From positions 23,204,034 through 23,268,033 of the forward strand of contig NC_134829.1 in NCBI RefSeq assembly GCF_004210375.1: a DNA stretch of 64,000 nucleotides, written 5' to 3'. This document shows positions 10,801 through 24,656 of this stretch, piece after piece. Position 1 is the stretch's first letter, and every line of letters starts with the position of its first letter. The notes beneath the pieces are model-generated. The model had not been told where the DNA came from and did no database searches. It saw only the letters and a list, made by a program, of their open reading frames with translations. Origin of the DNA: Tachypleus tridentatus. Lineage: Eukaryota > Arthropoda > Merostomata > Xiphosura > Limulidae. The translations under genes and the position numbers were made by a program.

Positions 10801-12740
10801 TTATGTTCTACTACTACATGAGGCCTAATTTGTTTATTTGCTTCACTCTTCCATGTAGCATTGATGAGTTGTGAACTTGGCAAAACTCATCCAGTGTAGC
10901 AAAAGTAGCAAGTCAAAGAATTATATTAGGCCACTGCATCATCTTTTTCTTACTGATATTTACTTTTTGGTGAGGATATGAAATTCACACAAAAATTGCA
11001 TTTGAAGTTAATAAGACAAAAAATTATATATAAATTTGAATTTAATTTACTTATCAAGCAAATCATGCAGCCACCAATTTTATAACTTAAAAAGTACTTT
11101 TTTTTTTTTTAGTAAGTTTATGTTGAAGCTTTATTAAAGTATACTAGTAGTTATGATTCTAGTGAAAAAGACATCAGCATCCATTAATAAATATGTTATG
11201 GAGAGTCATGAAGCACTGTTTTTTAATGCATAATTATTTATTTTACAATAAATCTATTCTATTAGGTCTTCAGAGAGATTTAGATTTTAAAAATATTAGT
11301 AATGTCTACTAATGCTACACATGGAGAGTTATTAACAAGAGCTAATGCATGTTAGTTGAGACAAGAATTTTTAAGCAGAATGCAACAGTTAAATGAGATA
11401 TTGGATGTCAATATTACAAACATCAGGTTAATTGTTCAGTTCATGGAAGGAATGCCTTCAGTAAGTATATCATTTTAAACAGTATGAGAAATAGTACATT
11501 TTGTAAAGGGGCTATTCAAGCTACTTTTAAATAGAAGAAAAGGAAATTACTTTGATCTTGGGGTCTCGTGTCATTGTTTTAGAACATTTAAGTAAGTCAG
11601 ATAGCATGGTTTAAACATTTTGTTTTTCATATTGACAGAAGAATTCTTTATAACAAGTTGTTTGAATTAAACATTTTGGTTTTAGATAGTAAGTATGGTA
11701 GATTCCATTGCTGTTGTTGGATTTAAGTCAGATGGAGATGTTAATATAAAGTATTTTGAGATAAATAAAATGGAGAGGATTAAATTTGCTTGTTAGTAAT
11801 AATGTTGGTGTTTTGGGTAGACATTTGAAGGTTCCTGAAAGAAATGGAAAAATAGACTTATTTGCACTTCACATTGGCCTCCTGGTCAACAAGTTCAATG
11901 AATAGTAATACTTACATACAGATAAGTTATGTTACTAACAGAATTATACTTAATATTCAAGAAATTTTGGTTTTGAAAAAACTGTTTGGGCAAGTATGTT
12001 TTATTTTTATAGTGGTGAAGAAATTCTTGACATAGTTGAATATTTGTTTCAAACTCTAATTGTGAAGAAAAAAAAACACAGAAACTTATTTCAGACCTTG
12101 TTCATAATACTGTGTAGTATATGAGTAGTTAGGAAGATATAGAAAAGTGCTCGAGTTCAAGCAGTCTTAACAGGAATACTTTGATGTTTTTATTAAAACG
12201 AGTTACTTGTAAAGTTGTTAGGACTTTAGAAAACTTTCAAATCAGATTAACTGGGAAATATTTTAATTTTTTTATACAATTCAATTAAACTATCTGAAAA
12301 GAAATGCATTGTTTTTTTTCCAATTTCTCAATTAAACCAGAAAAACTTTTTATAAATAAATGAAGACAATCCAGATGGTGTAATACATATATATTTCATG
12401 CATTTTCCATCTCTTTATTTTATTATAATAGTATTGTTAAGATTTTTTTGATTATTTTGTTATGTGATTACTTTAGGTTATGACTTCATTAAAGCTTAAA
12501 TGAGGATGACTAGTCACATAGGTAGCAATAGTGATATTACCTTTGAAGTAAATAATACTTGGATTAAACAGCCAATTAGGCAAGAGTTATTTCCTATATA
12601 GGAAAAGTAAAACGTATTTTTGAGTCACCAGTTATTCAATGAGCCTATTGCATTACTATGAGGAAAATTGACTCAAACTAAAAATATCACAGTGTTACAA
12701 GAAAGAGAAAATTTGGATGCTACTATCACAAGATTTTTCA
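7811..12740. other. AT-rich intergenic stretch
   Basis: No gene is recognised. It contains homopolymer runs (for example T/A runs near 9697 and 11100) and scattered AATAAA hexamers. A short coding-like remnant at 11302-11460 is listed separately. It lies between the end of Cdk8 and an unrecognised less AT-rich block. Confidence 0.5.
11302..11460 (+). pseudogene. Coding-like remnant of unknown origin with one stop
   Basis: A 53-codon frame starts ATG TCT ACT AAT and contains a single in-frame TAG at codon 18. It then reads LRQEFLSRMQQLNEILDV and IRLIVQFMEGMPS, and is followed at once by a strong donor-like GTAAGT (11461). A second short readable stretch, VSMVDSIAVVGFKSDGDVNI, follows a TTTTAG near 11684. 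I do not recognise the protein. It may be a fragment of an old transposon or an exon pseudogene, or chance. Confidence 0.3.
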
Positions 12741-12749
12741 TCACAAAGG

Positions 12750-15700
12750 GTTTTTTCTTCTACTGACATCTGTATTAGCCATTACTCCTGCTCCTGTTTT
12801 TAAATTTTAAAATGCTTTGACACTATAGCATAGGCATTTTCCACATCCTGAAGAACTTTAGAGCAAAAGGAAGTGATGGTCACTTGAGGGAAATGATTGT
12901 TTGATGGAGTTGTTCAGTCTAAAAGTCATCTTCTGGACATTAGACATTTGCCAATGCTGCAAAATATATGGCTTCCATCTTTAGTAGTTAATGACTCAAA
13001 AAAATGAGCCATCAGTGTTTTGTGCACCCAGAATGACTATTCACTTTTTTCATCTGAGGATTAGCCTCAGTGCAAGATAAGCTTGTATGACAGAGGTGCT
13101 GTTTATAGACAATGTCTTTCAACAGGTCTAATCCCACTGGCAAATGAGAATGTAGGCATTGAATAGTGAAGATGATGAACTGTGGTGTAATGGAGTAGTC
13201 TGTGGTCATACAGAATTGATGGACAGGATGCTAAAGAAAATTAGCTTCTCTGGATTAGAGGTAATTTATTCATACAAGGGTTGGAGTCTTTGAGCTTACC
13301 TACAATGCTTTACATACAAAGATACTTCAATCAAACAGTTGCCAATAAGTCATGAGGGGGAGGAATCTGTCCAGTTACAGTTCTGTCAGTGACAAAAAAC
13401 ATATCACTCCTATGATATTCATAGGTACAGGGAAGGAAAATCTGGACCATTTCCTCGGGTATTTCAGGTAAGTAGCTGCTTCAAATGTTTGGTGTCCAGA
13501 GCATGTTCTACAATGCATAATTTTGTGTATGGATGGTCTGACCCATAGAACACTTAAGGAAGGCATAACTGGAAAGATAACTAAAGGTTCATTAACCCAT
13601 TGGGAAACCAATCAGTTGATTGTACCAAGTTCAATGGTTGAAAGATGGGTGCCACAGAAAGTTTGACCATTTATGTAAATAATATGCTCTCTTTGCATGG
13701 TAAAGCCTACCTTGTAACAGCTTTGGCAAATTATGAGGATATTATCATCATTAACAGCTTTATAAAAGAGCTATCCAGTTAAATGATGAAACACCAAATG
13801 GGTGTGAAAGTTCTTACCTTCACAGAAATAGTTTGTATAGTGATTTGATACAAAATGGTAGTATCTTGGACAGATCTTCCTAACTTATCTAACCAAGCTC
13901 AAACCCAGCCAAGGGGTAACACCAATTACTCACACCCCAATAGTATCCAGTGAATGGGCATCATTATCCCAATCCTCAGATGATGTATATGCCACATTCT
14001 GTGCTGATGATCCCTCCATCCAGACATCATCCTGGAAGAAAGAGGCAAAGTGTGTCCTTTACCTTTAGAACACTGGGTTACTTTTGAGTAAACTACCACT
14101 GCCTTGTCAAGCAGCAAGGTATATAAGAGTACATGTTCTGAAAGATTGTTCAGAAGGTACACTAGAATAAGCAACAAACAGTGAACAATGCCACTACAGC
14201 TTTAAGAAATTAATGGATCTCGTGTCAATCCTGACCACTAACTTGGTAGATGCAGAAGGTATCTTGTACCATAAGGTTTTGCAGCAAGTCCAACTCTGGA
14301 TGAGTCTTTTTACATGACTGTCAGAAGGGCAATATTTAGAGTTTGTAGTTGGTACAAGAGTATCTAGTATTAACATTGATTGTATAATAGAAAGTTAACC
14401 TTTTCAAATGAGCAGTGATTCACTGATATGTTCGATGAACTTCAAAATTTTAGAAGTGATAATAATATTGCAAGAGTTTAGGCTAGTTGTTCAGTATCAT
14501 CTTGACCTGTAGGATAGAAATGCTATTGCATTGTCTAACTTATAGGCTAGTTGTACAGCAGCACCTTAGCCTACAATACAGAAATGCAACTGGAATTTCT
14601 ATCTGGTGATTCCTAGTCCATTTATTGAATTTCCATATCCTAGACACTTGATAGGAATTGAAACTATTTCTTCTGTAGTAACAACAATCCGTACAATAAG
14701 ATATTCCACTAGTTCATGGATGCCACAAGTAACACTTAAGAAGTTTGTGGAAGAGGAACTAAACAATTAGCATGAGTGCTTATCGTGCAGCAAAGTAAAG
14801 CCATCTAATATTAGGGAACATAGTACAGACCCACCTAGCCAATGGCACTTGTCTGAGCAGTTTTGGTTATGGGAAGATGCACTGGACCATTATTCTTGAC
14901 CTTTACATCTTGTGTCCCCAACTTCCTTTATACACAAGATACTTCAGACTTTGAACAGCACCAAAGTGTTCCCTGTACTTGTGTTAATGTTTTTATTTGA
15001 GTTGAGATGTCCAACACTGTAAAGTGTGTGCAACCTAGAATAAGAATTGGCCTAAACAGGGTGAACTGCAGCAGAGAGTTGTTGTTATCCCTGTATGGAG
15101 TGTTGATCATCAGATCAACTGTATCAAAAATCCTTACTTTCTGAGCTACCAAGTAAAGTTTTTCTTTAACAGTTATCCATTGAATATTGAGAGATGGCTG
15201 CTCAACACAATTTAGAACAACTAGTGTTGGTAGATGTAAAGCCAGGTACATAAACAGTTTGCACAACTGTAGATGATAACTAGGAGTTTGGAAAAAATAT
15301 ATGAAAGGGTGTTACAACATTTACATTTTGAGCTGTAAAGTTTATTGCTGTGTTGAAAGTCATCTTGATTATTCATAAGAATTATTGACCTATTCTAGCT
15401 GAGTGTTGATCGAGAGTTCTATGGAGAATACTGCATGTTCCTCGCCAAATCTTTCCTTGTATACTTGTAAAACATATGAGTCCACATATGCAGTGAGAAT
15501 GTTGCATTTTTTGTGTGTGTATAATGATATATAGTAGTAACAGCATAAATATTAATTTTGACTGATGAGAATTTTAATTTAACAATTTGGTTTAATTGAA
15601 TTCTGCCAGTGACTTTTTATCTTGGAATACCTGAGAAGAAAATTAGCTTGATTGCTCTTAGATGGCAATACACTGCTGTACTGCAATTACTGAGAATGGT

Positions 15701-17560
15701 GTTACCAAAGAAATTTGCACAGAAGCTAGAGAAAGTATGTTTTAAGCTACTAGTGTATGTGACAACACGTAATTCTGATATATGTAATGTGTTACCTTCC
15801 ATGCTTTTATGAATATTACACAAGATCATTCAAGAGTATGTAACACAAATGAATCAACAACACAAAGACGTTAACTGTTGTGTAACATACAAATGGGAAC
15901 AAAGGATTTGATCTTGATGGTAAAACCTTGTTATGTGAGGTTAACTATGATCACTGAGGTATAACATAATTTTTGAAGATACAGTGCACCTGCTACTTTT
16001 ATAAATACTCATGAGAAAATGTTTGACATTGAAAAATTTGACAAGAAGTGAATTTTCATGAAAAAAAAAGAGAAATGCAAAGTTTTACCATATATCTAAG
16101 AGAAAACACAATTCTATCTCTATTTGGTAAGATGAGTACAAGATATTTTCATTGAAATATTAATGAGTGAGTGAAATTATTGTTAGTAAATTAAATTCAC
16201 AGCAATATCTTGGATATCATATCAGACGTAAACCTTGGTTATAATAATATATTTCAATCATGCAGATTGAAATGTTTTATAAGCACTCCCTTTTCTAAAT
16301 AGTTTCTTAATTTTGTTTCAGTTTCTGTATATTAAAAATGCAGTCTGTAAGTGTACTGCTGAAGGCTGAAAGTAATGCCTATATGATGAAACTTTGAAAA
16401 TATCACCTGGATAGTACTAGAAGAAAGTTGTCAGGGAAAGGTATGATAAAAACTTCATTTTATTTTAGTGATCAGTAATATAGGTTTGTGTCTGCTAACC
16501 AATGTCAGCTTGTGTTTAGGAGTAAGTATTGTAGTTGTGATCCTGTTTCTTAGCTACTTACAATTTGTATGTAGTATGGTGAATAGTTCTGGATTAAAGG
16601 GTGAGCCACAACCACTAACTAAAAACCACTTGCAATGAAGCAGGAGGTAAGGCAGATGTGGAATTGTGGAAAGCCTCTTCTAAGGCATTCTGTAATTGTT
16701 TGTTTGAATACCACAAGATGATAACACACATGTGGTATCTTCTTTTAGGACCACAACATCCTGCTTGCAAAGAGACTTCAAAGTTAAAGTCATGTTCAAA
16801 GGTGGCTGATGCTAGGAAGGCAAGTACAAAATGTCTACCAACATTCAGCTGCCTCCAGCTCTCATCATTGATATAAGGACACCATTCCACAAGCTAACTA
16901 TGATGGTCACATCTTCTTCTGCCACCATTATTGATTGGCAAAGGTTTTGGGGATTAATGAAGGGGGCTTTCACCCTGACAGCTTGCCAAACATGAATCAT
17001 GGCTCCCTGACTTGCTATCCAATATCAAGGCAAAATATTGGATCTCAGCATCAACATCAGTTGAATAACAGCTCACCAAGAGGTCATATAACTTACCTCA
17101 ATGACAACTAAAGGTTGACCTGCCATTAAACCCACTCACTGCCATCACCATTATTTGACCATGCAACAAATCCAGTTACTAAAGTGGCACTGCTAGAAGA
17201 TGGATGCCAAATGGATCAGGTTTGGGCAATATATAGTAATTTAAAGGACTAGCTTAGCTGAAAAAATATGCCACTTTCTTGGCTGAAGGAAGAGTTGTAA
17301 CATTATGGCAGGCCGAGTGGGCTGTTTCAGCTAAGCCATTGGAGTTTTGGCTGTCACTACCTGCTATTACCTGCTGATGCATCACTTATATGAGGCATCC
17401 AAATACCTAGCGATACCTCAGGAGGTTCACCAACTGTGTCCACGGCTGCACTAAACAAGAAGTCCTTTGGCCTGAGACAGGGATATCACATGAAACACTT
17501 CAGCAGCTAGTCACTTTAGAGGATATGTTGTTGACATTAAGTTGAGGGTGGGCATATTGG
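12750..17560. other. Unrecognised less AT-rich block, possibly an old transposon
   Basis: Base composition is visibly less AT-rich than the flanks, and short open frames cluster on the - strand (13012-13209, 13375-13611, 13926-14177, 14194-14376, 14928-15266, 16615-16890). The 14928-15266 frame is the longest (112 codons). None of the translations matches a family I can name, and there are many stops. Composition and frame clustering suggest degraded coding DNA such as a retroelement on the - strand. That is inference only. Confidence 0.3.
14480..14605 (+). repeat. Imperfect two-unit tandem repeat, about 63 bases
   Basis: 'TAGGCTAGTTGTTCAG' at about 14480 recurs as 'TAGGCTAGTTGTACAG' at about 14543. 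In both, an 'A.AGAAATGC' motif follows about 40 bases later. The units are diverged in the middle. Confidence 0.55.
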
Positions 17561-20500
17561 ACCGTGCCACTACTGTTGAGGTAGATATGTAATTTGTTTG
17601 TATATTTATATTTGTATATCATGTAACATTGATAAAGAATTTTTAATTATATTGATGCAAATATATTATTACATTCTTAAGGGATTTACAAGTATTTACT
17701 GCATTTTTGTTAAAGAAAGTTACTGTACTCCTTGATCAGTGTCTTTTTAAAGATTTTATTAATTTTAAATTAATTGTCAGGTTGAAGATAAGCTGAAACT
17801 AGAGGTAAGAGGGAAAGTGTGGCATGTGTAAGTGTACCTTGTATTTTCTACTTTATTTTAATGTAAATTTTTTTTAATTTTATTGATTCTAGGTATATGT
17901 AGTTTTTGTATAAAACATGGTCAAGAAAGTTGTTAAATTGTACTCTGTCATTGACTTCAAGTAAAACCTGGTCTGTCTGTGGCCATAATGCTACAAGGAG
18001 TTTGACAGCAGTCTGTTTTATTAATAGGTCAGATAATACCTAGAGGTTAAACCTCCCTCATGTTTGAGTGAGAATAAATAGTTACATAAATAACTGTGTA
18101 AACCTGCTGCTAACTTTAAAGTAAGTAACTTTAGGTTTTAAACAGTCTGATAGGTGATCAGTTAGGTAGAAGGTGTCTCTGATCCAGTAAAAGTAACCAT
18201 ATGTCTTTACACAGAAAATAAATTATGCTTGTAGTTAGATTGCCTTTGTGTTCTACAATGTGTCCAATCTCTTTGTTTCATGCTCACAAACTAAGTTCTT
18301 AAGAAAAGTTCAGAATTACTGTGTAATATATATATTATTGAATCTGATATTGCTTAACCCTTAAACAGTGGGAATGTTGTAGGTAGCAGCACTAATTGAT
18401 GATAGCTGCCATTCCAGGGTTAATTGACCTATCCCATCTACTCTAAAGAAAAATCAGTTTGACCTAAATATATCACAGTGGCTTTTTACTATTAAATAAT
18501 TGGGATATTGCCTTGAACTCAATATATAAGCACTAAATATTTTGCATATGGTATCATGGTACATGTGAAGTGGCAACATTAATGTATTAGCAAATGTTTA
18601 TTATTTTATAAAGCACAATTAACCTTTCTTTTCACAAACTAAAAGATTAAATTGTGTGATGGGATGATTATTCAACTGCAAGTCTTTGTACTTTGTAAGA
18701 CAAAGAGCATTTTAGGCTGTTTGTTTTTAAATTACAACTTATACAGCACTTTCACTTTTCATCCAGTAAATTAATTTTCATAATTATTGTGTGACACTAT
18801 CCAGTTGTTTCTTTTCCTGTTCACTTAGACAGGTAAACATCTAGATTTCACAGTAAAGGAATTGGCTATAGTATGTAATTAACTTTGAGGTGCTTAATGA
18901 CCTTAGGTCGATTACCTGACATCTCAGTTAAATCTCTTTCAAAAAAAATCAGCAGGGACTACATTTTTTAAAGAATGTATTACTGTAATTGGTGACAGTT
19001 TTGTCATGTTTTTTACTTATGGAATAATTGATGTGGGAAGTGTGTGCACTCTATGTGAGATTATAATATTGTATTTTGTATATAATTGTTAGCACTTTCA
19101 TTCCTTCAAGTATGCCATTTTCATTCATCATTGAGATTTTTTTGCTGTCAAAATATATTGACAGTGAGAGAAGTGTATTCTGTTGTCTTTGTATATTCAC
19201 CTTTCTTTTGTGTTGTAATTGAATAAAGATGGCTTTGTAGTTTTTATACTTTATTTGACCTTCTAAAGCTTGACCAAAATCAGAAATTCAAATCTAATTC
19301 TGCATAATATTTTCTGCCAAGACTTCTGGTATTTGTGGTTACTAATCTTATCTATAAGTTGAAATTGTGTGCCTGAGAAAAGTGTAAACATACACTTAAA
19401 TTTGTTTGTTTAGAAGTTTCTGACAAAGCTGTAAAACTGTTAGTGTTAGCAATATCTAATTTTGATCTAATAACCTTGATAGAAATTAGTTGGTCTACAG
19501 TCCACATTTGGACTACTTTTATCTTATCAAATAGTGGGATTTGACCATCACTACTACAGTTGTGGTATCCAGACATATTGTGCATTTTCTACCTTCTTAC
19601 TATAATGCAGAATTTGTCAACATTTCTGGTTTTTCTAAGTATGTGTAGTTTTTGTACTGGGAATTACCAGTCATGTAGGTTGCACTGTTTGCTTTGGATA
19701 GTCTGACATTACTAATTCACCTATGTAATGTGAGATTTAGTTAGTGTCTGGTACAACAGACACAATCTGCAATATCATCTTGAGTGAATTGGTCAGTTTT
19801 AAAATACGTTTTGTGAGAGTAGAGTCAGATTGATTAATTCACAAGTCAAATAAAAGCAACTGTACAATGTTCAATGCAAGCACATACACCATTTTCTTTG
19901 CTTATCATGCTTTGTTTTCAGTCCATTTATGTTTTAGCATGGACTTAGTTAATTTTAGCAGAACTCAGTGCTAATTTACAGTTTATATTGTTGAATCTAC
20001 TGTAATATAGTAGACCTATTTAATTTTTTTTTTGGATTAGTTTACCTGGAAATACTGCAGGATTCATAGAATTATTTATGCTTTGCTCACAGGATATTAT
20101 TTTAGAGTTTTCTGTTAATGTGTGTATTACCTTTGTTTGAACTCTTGTTTTATTGTTTTGGAAGGATGCTGCTGAGTTACGAAATGAAATTTTCTAAAAC
20201 TAGAAATGCTCATGACCAAGTGGAAGATATGTCATTGAAGAGAGTCAGTTGTCATGTTTAGGATAAGTGCTAGATGTCTAACTTTTGCTAGTGTTGCAAA
20301 GCTCTATGCCTTAAATCGCTGCAGTGACTGACTTAGGAAGAACAGCTATCATTTGTATAAAATAAACAACAATTAAGAAATTTGCTGCAAATTATACACC
20401 CACCTCAATATGTGGTTCAAATTGCAGTTTGCTTACCTTAGCTTAACCAGCAAAGCTTTTAGTATGTGCAGGTTTCTTTTAATTTTTCCATATCTAGCAG

Positions 20501-20690
20501 CTCATTTGGTTTATTAGTTTGCCAGACAAGTATTAACACCTTCCTCTTCATTATCATGTGAGTCAAGATGACTTACAACAATGCCCTTATCCTCCTCTGA
20601 ATCATCCATTTTGCCTACAGATTCCTGGTCAAACCAATATACCAAGGTCTCATCTCTAATGTGTTGTAGAGCATTTTTATGGTTACAATG
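17561..20690. other. AT-rich intergenic stretch
   Basis: No gene is seen. Short open frames here (for example 19352-19585 on the - strand) carry no recognisable domain. A 70-base TTAA-bounded hairpin lies at 18354-18423. Confidence 0.5.
18354..18423. mobile_element. 70-base TTAA/CCCT palindromic element (hairpin MITE candidate)
   Basis: It begins TTAACCCTTAAACAGTGGGAATG and ends CATTCCAGGGTTAA. The outer 8 bases (TTAACCCT / AGGGTTAA) and an inner GGAATG / CATTCC pair are inverted, and GCAGC / GCTGC pair further inside. TTAA at both ends plus CCC fits a piggyBac-type target and terminus. It is too short to code for anything. Confidence 0.45.
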
Positions 20691-23400
20691 ATAATACTTT
20701 GTTGATGTATTATGTGTGGACCATTCCAGTTAGATTAAAATTGCTTTTATTCAGCTGGCATATATCACAATCATGCCTAGTGGTCACATTGGAACTTTCA
20801 TTTTTTTCACCATATGATCATAACACTTCCATTATTGGGCTAACTTTCCAAGTTGTTGTTGGGCAAATTCATGTGCATCTCCTATCACTGATTTTGGCCA
20901 TTCTACATGCTACTGGGGACACTGAGAGTCTTCTCAAGGTAGGACTCTATATATTATATCCATAGGGTGAAAAACTTTGTGCCCAAACATTAATAGGTTT
21001 AGCAAAAAGCCTGTTGATTCTTCTGTTGCTTTATTTACCACCATCACACATGGCAAGTACTCATCACAGTTGGTGGCTGTCAAGGTTAACAAACTTTGCA
21101 AGTATCTGCTTGGTAGTCTGTATTACCTGTTCTGTTAAACCATCAGTGTGAAGTAGTAAGGTGAAGTATAAGTTTTAATCACTCCTAACAACTTGATGAA
21201 CAGATCTAAGGTTATGTCTACTAGACTATTGACCAATGAGTGAGCTTCAGCCAATTTTATGAAATATTCATTGATAATGAGTATGTATTTTTGATCTCTT
21301 GCAGTCTCCAGTAATATACAAAACCAAACTGTGAGAAGTAAAAGACCCATCAGTTCATTGTTTGAGTTTACCCTGTCTCAGGCATTTTGTGTGTGTGTGT
21401 GACATACTCTTTGATACTCACATTAACACTGAACATCTTGACTTACTCTGTTGGTGTGGACAGAACAACTGTTGTCAAACTTCAGCACAGGTTTAAAGCC
21501 TGAGAGTATGTTTTGGTGCGAAACTCCAGAGACTACTAGCTGGAGTGCTATCAGGGCATCATGCCTTATGGACTGAAAACAATGGTACAGCATAGTTTCT
21601 TGTACTTGTAACTACTTGTATAAGTGCAACAGGTTACACTGTCCTTGCTATACTCCTCCATTAGTACATGTTGGGCCTGATATTGCTAGACAGTAAAGGG
21701 CATCCATGCTAGATCAGAATGCTTCAGTTACTCATCCTAGAGCTTGTGAAATGTTAACTTTAGCATCTGTCCTAATTATTTAAAGTATTTGACTGATCAC
21801 TTTACACAGCACTGATATACTAGACATTGTCTGATTTATAACACAAAACACTATTTGTGTACATGGAAATAATATAATTCTCTTCACCCCATACACTTCT
21901 AGACTCCTCTGATTCTGAGCTCAATCTGGGTGGCATTGGATGACTTTTTCATGGAATATCAGCTAACCATTTAAAGAAAGAGCTGATGGACAAACACAAC
22001 AGATTCCAGATGTTAGACCATGGTTGACTATAATTCTATAGGTGACATTTCCCAGATTTCTTCTGTAACATCTAGTCTCTCATAATTCACATTAACAAAG
22101 TCAGAATTTACTGGCCATAGCGATAGTTTTACTAAGAGGGCTTGGAATAACACAAGATTGACTGAGATCTTTATTACTGTTGTGTCTACCATCTTACTCT
22201 TGTTAATACATAATAAACTCCACCTAACCTTGAAATAAGCAACTGGTTGTTAGCCCATTTGGGTCAAACCCAGGGCTATAGTGATATCTGGGTTGCATTC
22301 TCCACCACTGGAGCTGCTACTACAGCTGCCACTTCAGGCTTCTTTTGATCTAATGATCAATTGAACTGAATACTTCAAAGTGTGTCACAATAAACACTGC
22401 TTCCATAAGAGTGAGAATGTTCCTCACTCCCAGGTGCTGACTCATAAGCTGACTGGAAGTCCACAATGAACATATCAAATCATGATATCTTCCCAATCTC
22501 TTAAGGCTATGGCATTTGGCACAGCTACCACTTAGGTGATAAGTCCTTTATTGTTGATCCTTTTCCAAGCCTTAAACTTGGCCTTGTAGATTACTTGATT
22601 CTCTATTGGGTTAAATCAAAAGTGCAGCTTTTACATGATGTTTCCTAGTTGTTCTGTTACTCCTCATCCAAATGTATGATAGTATCCAGGGGCAGGCCAT
22701 TTAAACTCAAAGCCAGGCATTCAACAACCTACAACTGTATCTATACATTCCATTTAGTAGTCTGTCTGGAACATTTTGGAATATTGTCTAGATCCTCTCT
22801 TGCTGCCCCTTTGATCATTGGAGCATAATCTGCTTAGACTTTCTCACAGAGGCATGTGTGTAGGGCCAAAGACCCTCTCCTTCATATTCCTAGTAGATGT
22901 CAGAAGGATATACTGCCAATATCCTTAGTTATGGTTAGAAGTCACTCACAGGGACTGTGACATCTGAATTGTTGTTCAGTACCAGGTCCAGGATAACAGA
23001 ATGCTGAGCTACTAAAGATGACTCATCATACAGCCCTCAATAATTCTAGGTGTTGCAAGTTTCCAATGATATACAGCTAACCTTTTAGCCCTGAAAAGTA
23101 CCCCTCTCATGAATCAGGGTCTTCCCCAATTTCTTGCCTCCTGTGAAAACTCTGACTGGCAGTAACCATCCATTAACACGTCCAGTATCTGTCCACTAAC
23201 TGCCAATAGTATTAACCAAAGCTGGAGCTGCTGTGCTCTAGCTTCCAAAATCATAGGAGTTCAGTAGAGACCTCCCCACATGGTCTTGAACTCACCAGGC
23301 ACCATTCTGTTCCAACAAATCTCAGTCAGTTACCATTCTCTTACACTGAGATTGTTTCTCAGGTTTACTATTTGCTCAGGTGATCTGGATGCTGCAGTCA
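20690..23400 (-). mobile_element. Decayed Ty3/gypsy LTR retrotransposon remnant
   Basis: On the - strand the best-preserved part is the integrase core (21000-21440). Upstream sequence on that strand (21450-23400) is less AT-rich and reads in broken frames, as expected for the pol region, but I could not identify RT motifs. No LTR pair was found. The limits are set by composition and are approximate. Confidence 0.5.
20960..21440 (-). pseudogene. Gypsy-type integrase core, frameshifted
   Basis: Translating the complement from 21350 gives GLLLLTVW then ETARDQKYILIINEYFIKLA and EAHSLVNSL. This matches the usual integrase segment 'GPLP.T..GNKYILV..DYFTKW.EA..L.NQ'; the canonical D appears as N (INEYF). 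A frameshift later it reads TDGLTEQVIQTTKQIL and, near 20965, FSPYG. These correspond to the 'TDGLVERFNRTL' and '..PYGR' motifs of Ty3/gypsy integrases (family knowledge). Stops and frameshifts show it is inactive. Confidence 0.65.
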
Positions 23401-24444
23401 CAGACAAACCCCATGAATTAGTACTTGCAGACTGTTTAATACCATAGACTTTTGCAGCATCTGTGAAAGTTGTGTTTACAGAAGAGTACAAAAATCACTA
23501 AAAAAGATGGTGTTTAGTATGTGGGATGGGCCAGAAAAAAAATGCATGCTGCATTCAACCTTTTGTCCTACGATGTTTACAAATAGCTAATATACTTGAA
23601 TTACAGCCTTATTTGAGCACATATTCGTTATTATCGAGTGTTTCACAGCTTGTGAGTCTCCCAGTATTGAAAGTGTTGCAAAAGTGTAAAACTAGGAACT
23701 ACCTGAACAGCCAAAGAGCTCTTTTTTTTCCCACACAAACCAAAAAATCTGTGAAGTTTTCTCAATGGCTTTCATACAACAGAAAAACATTTTAGGACAG
23801 ACTTGAAAATAGGTTATCACCATGCATGGTTGTATAAGCTAAACAAACTACAATAAAAAAGTATGTTATCTCTACCCCCGTGAAATAAGCTTTCTTACAG
23901 AAATCTAACGTTTTTTCAAAAAGCTAAAGTACATGATGAAACTGAAATTACCAGCTAATAATACATGAACATTAGATGACCGTAACATATAGATACTCAA
24001 AATTTTGTACACTATACAATCGGTATCTTTAGGGAGCCAACCCCTATATTACGTATGAAGCTAAGGAGTAAAAAAAATCAATGCACATTAATATTAAATT
24101 TTATTACACACATTCATAGAATACACACGCTTTCAGTTATGGAGATAAAAACGTTGCAATACAAGTAATAAAAACCATTTTGTAAATGTAAAATGATATA
24201 GGTTATTCTACAAGTTCAAGAAGAAACTGACAAAATATATATAAATAGTCAAACTTTTCCAAGAATAACTTTCATTCACAACTGAAGTCCTGCCAGTTGC
24301 ATGAATTCAGGTTTGAATAAAAATATTTGAAGTGGTTTTTGTTTTTAAATTTCGCGCAAAACTGGTTTAACGGAAAAACTGGTATTAAAAGGAGGCCCAA
24401 AGCGCTCGAGGTTTAAAAACCATTACAACTTTTGTGTGTGATCC
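23401..24444. other. Non-coding stretch without recognised features
   Basis: An open frame at 23526-23795 (89 codons) shows no domain and no codon pattern I trust. The rest is AT-rich. Confidence 0.4.
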
Positions 24445-24656
24445 TGTTTGTTTTGAATTTTGCGCAAAAGTAACAGAGGGTTATCTGCGCTAGCCTTCTC
24501 TTATTTAGCAGTGTTGGACTAGAGGGAAGGCAGCTAGTCATCGCCACTCATTGCCAACTCTTAGGCTACTCTTTTACCAAAGAATAGTGGGATTGACCGT
24601 CACATTATAAAACCCCAACGGCTGAAAGAGCGAGGATGTTTGGTGTGACGGGAATC
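24445..24656 (-). mobile_element. tRNA-derived SINE family A, truncated in the tRNA-like head
   Basis: On the - strand it reads the conserved SINE body 'TCAATCCCACTATTC', 'GACTAGCTGCCTTCCCTC' and 'GCTAGCGCAGATAACCC', and ends in an AAACAAACA-like tail (at 24445 on +). The tRNA-like head is cut inside the region following the B box. It is the same family as the copies at 27092, 28866 and 53620. Confidence 0.8.

Noticed and set aside
23526..23795. 89-codon open frame
   Set aside because: No splice context, domain or repeat match; length is not remarkable.
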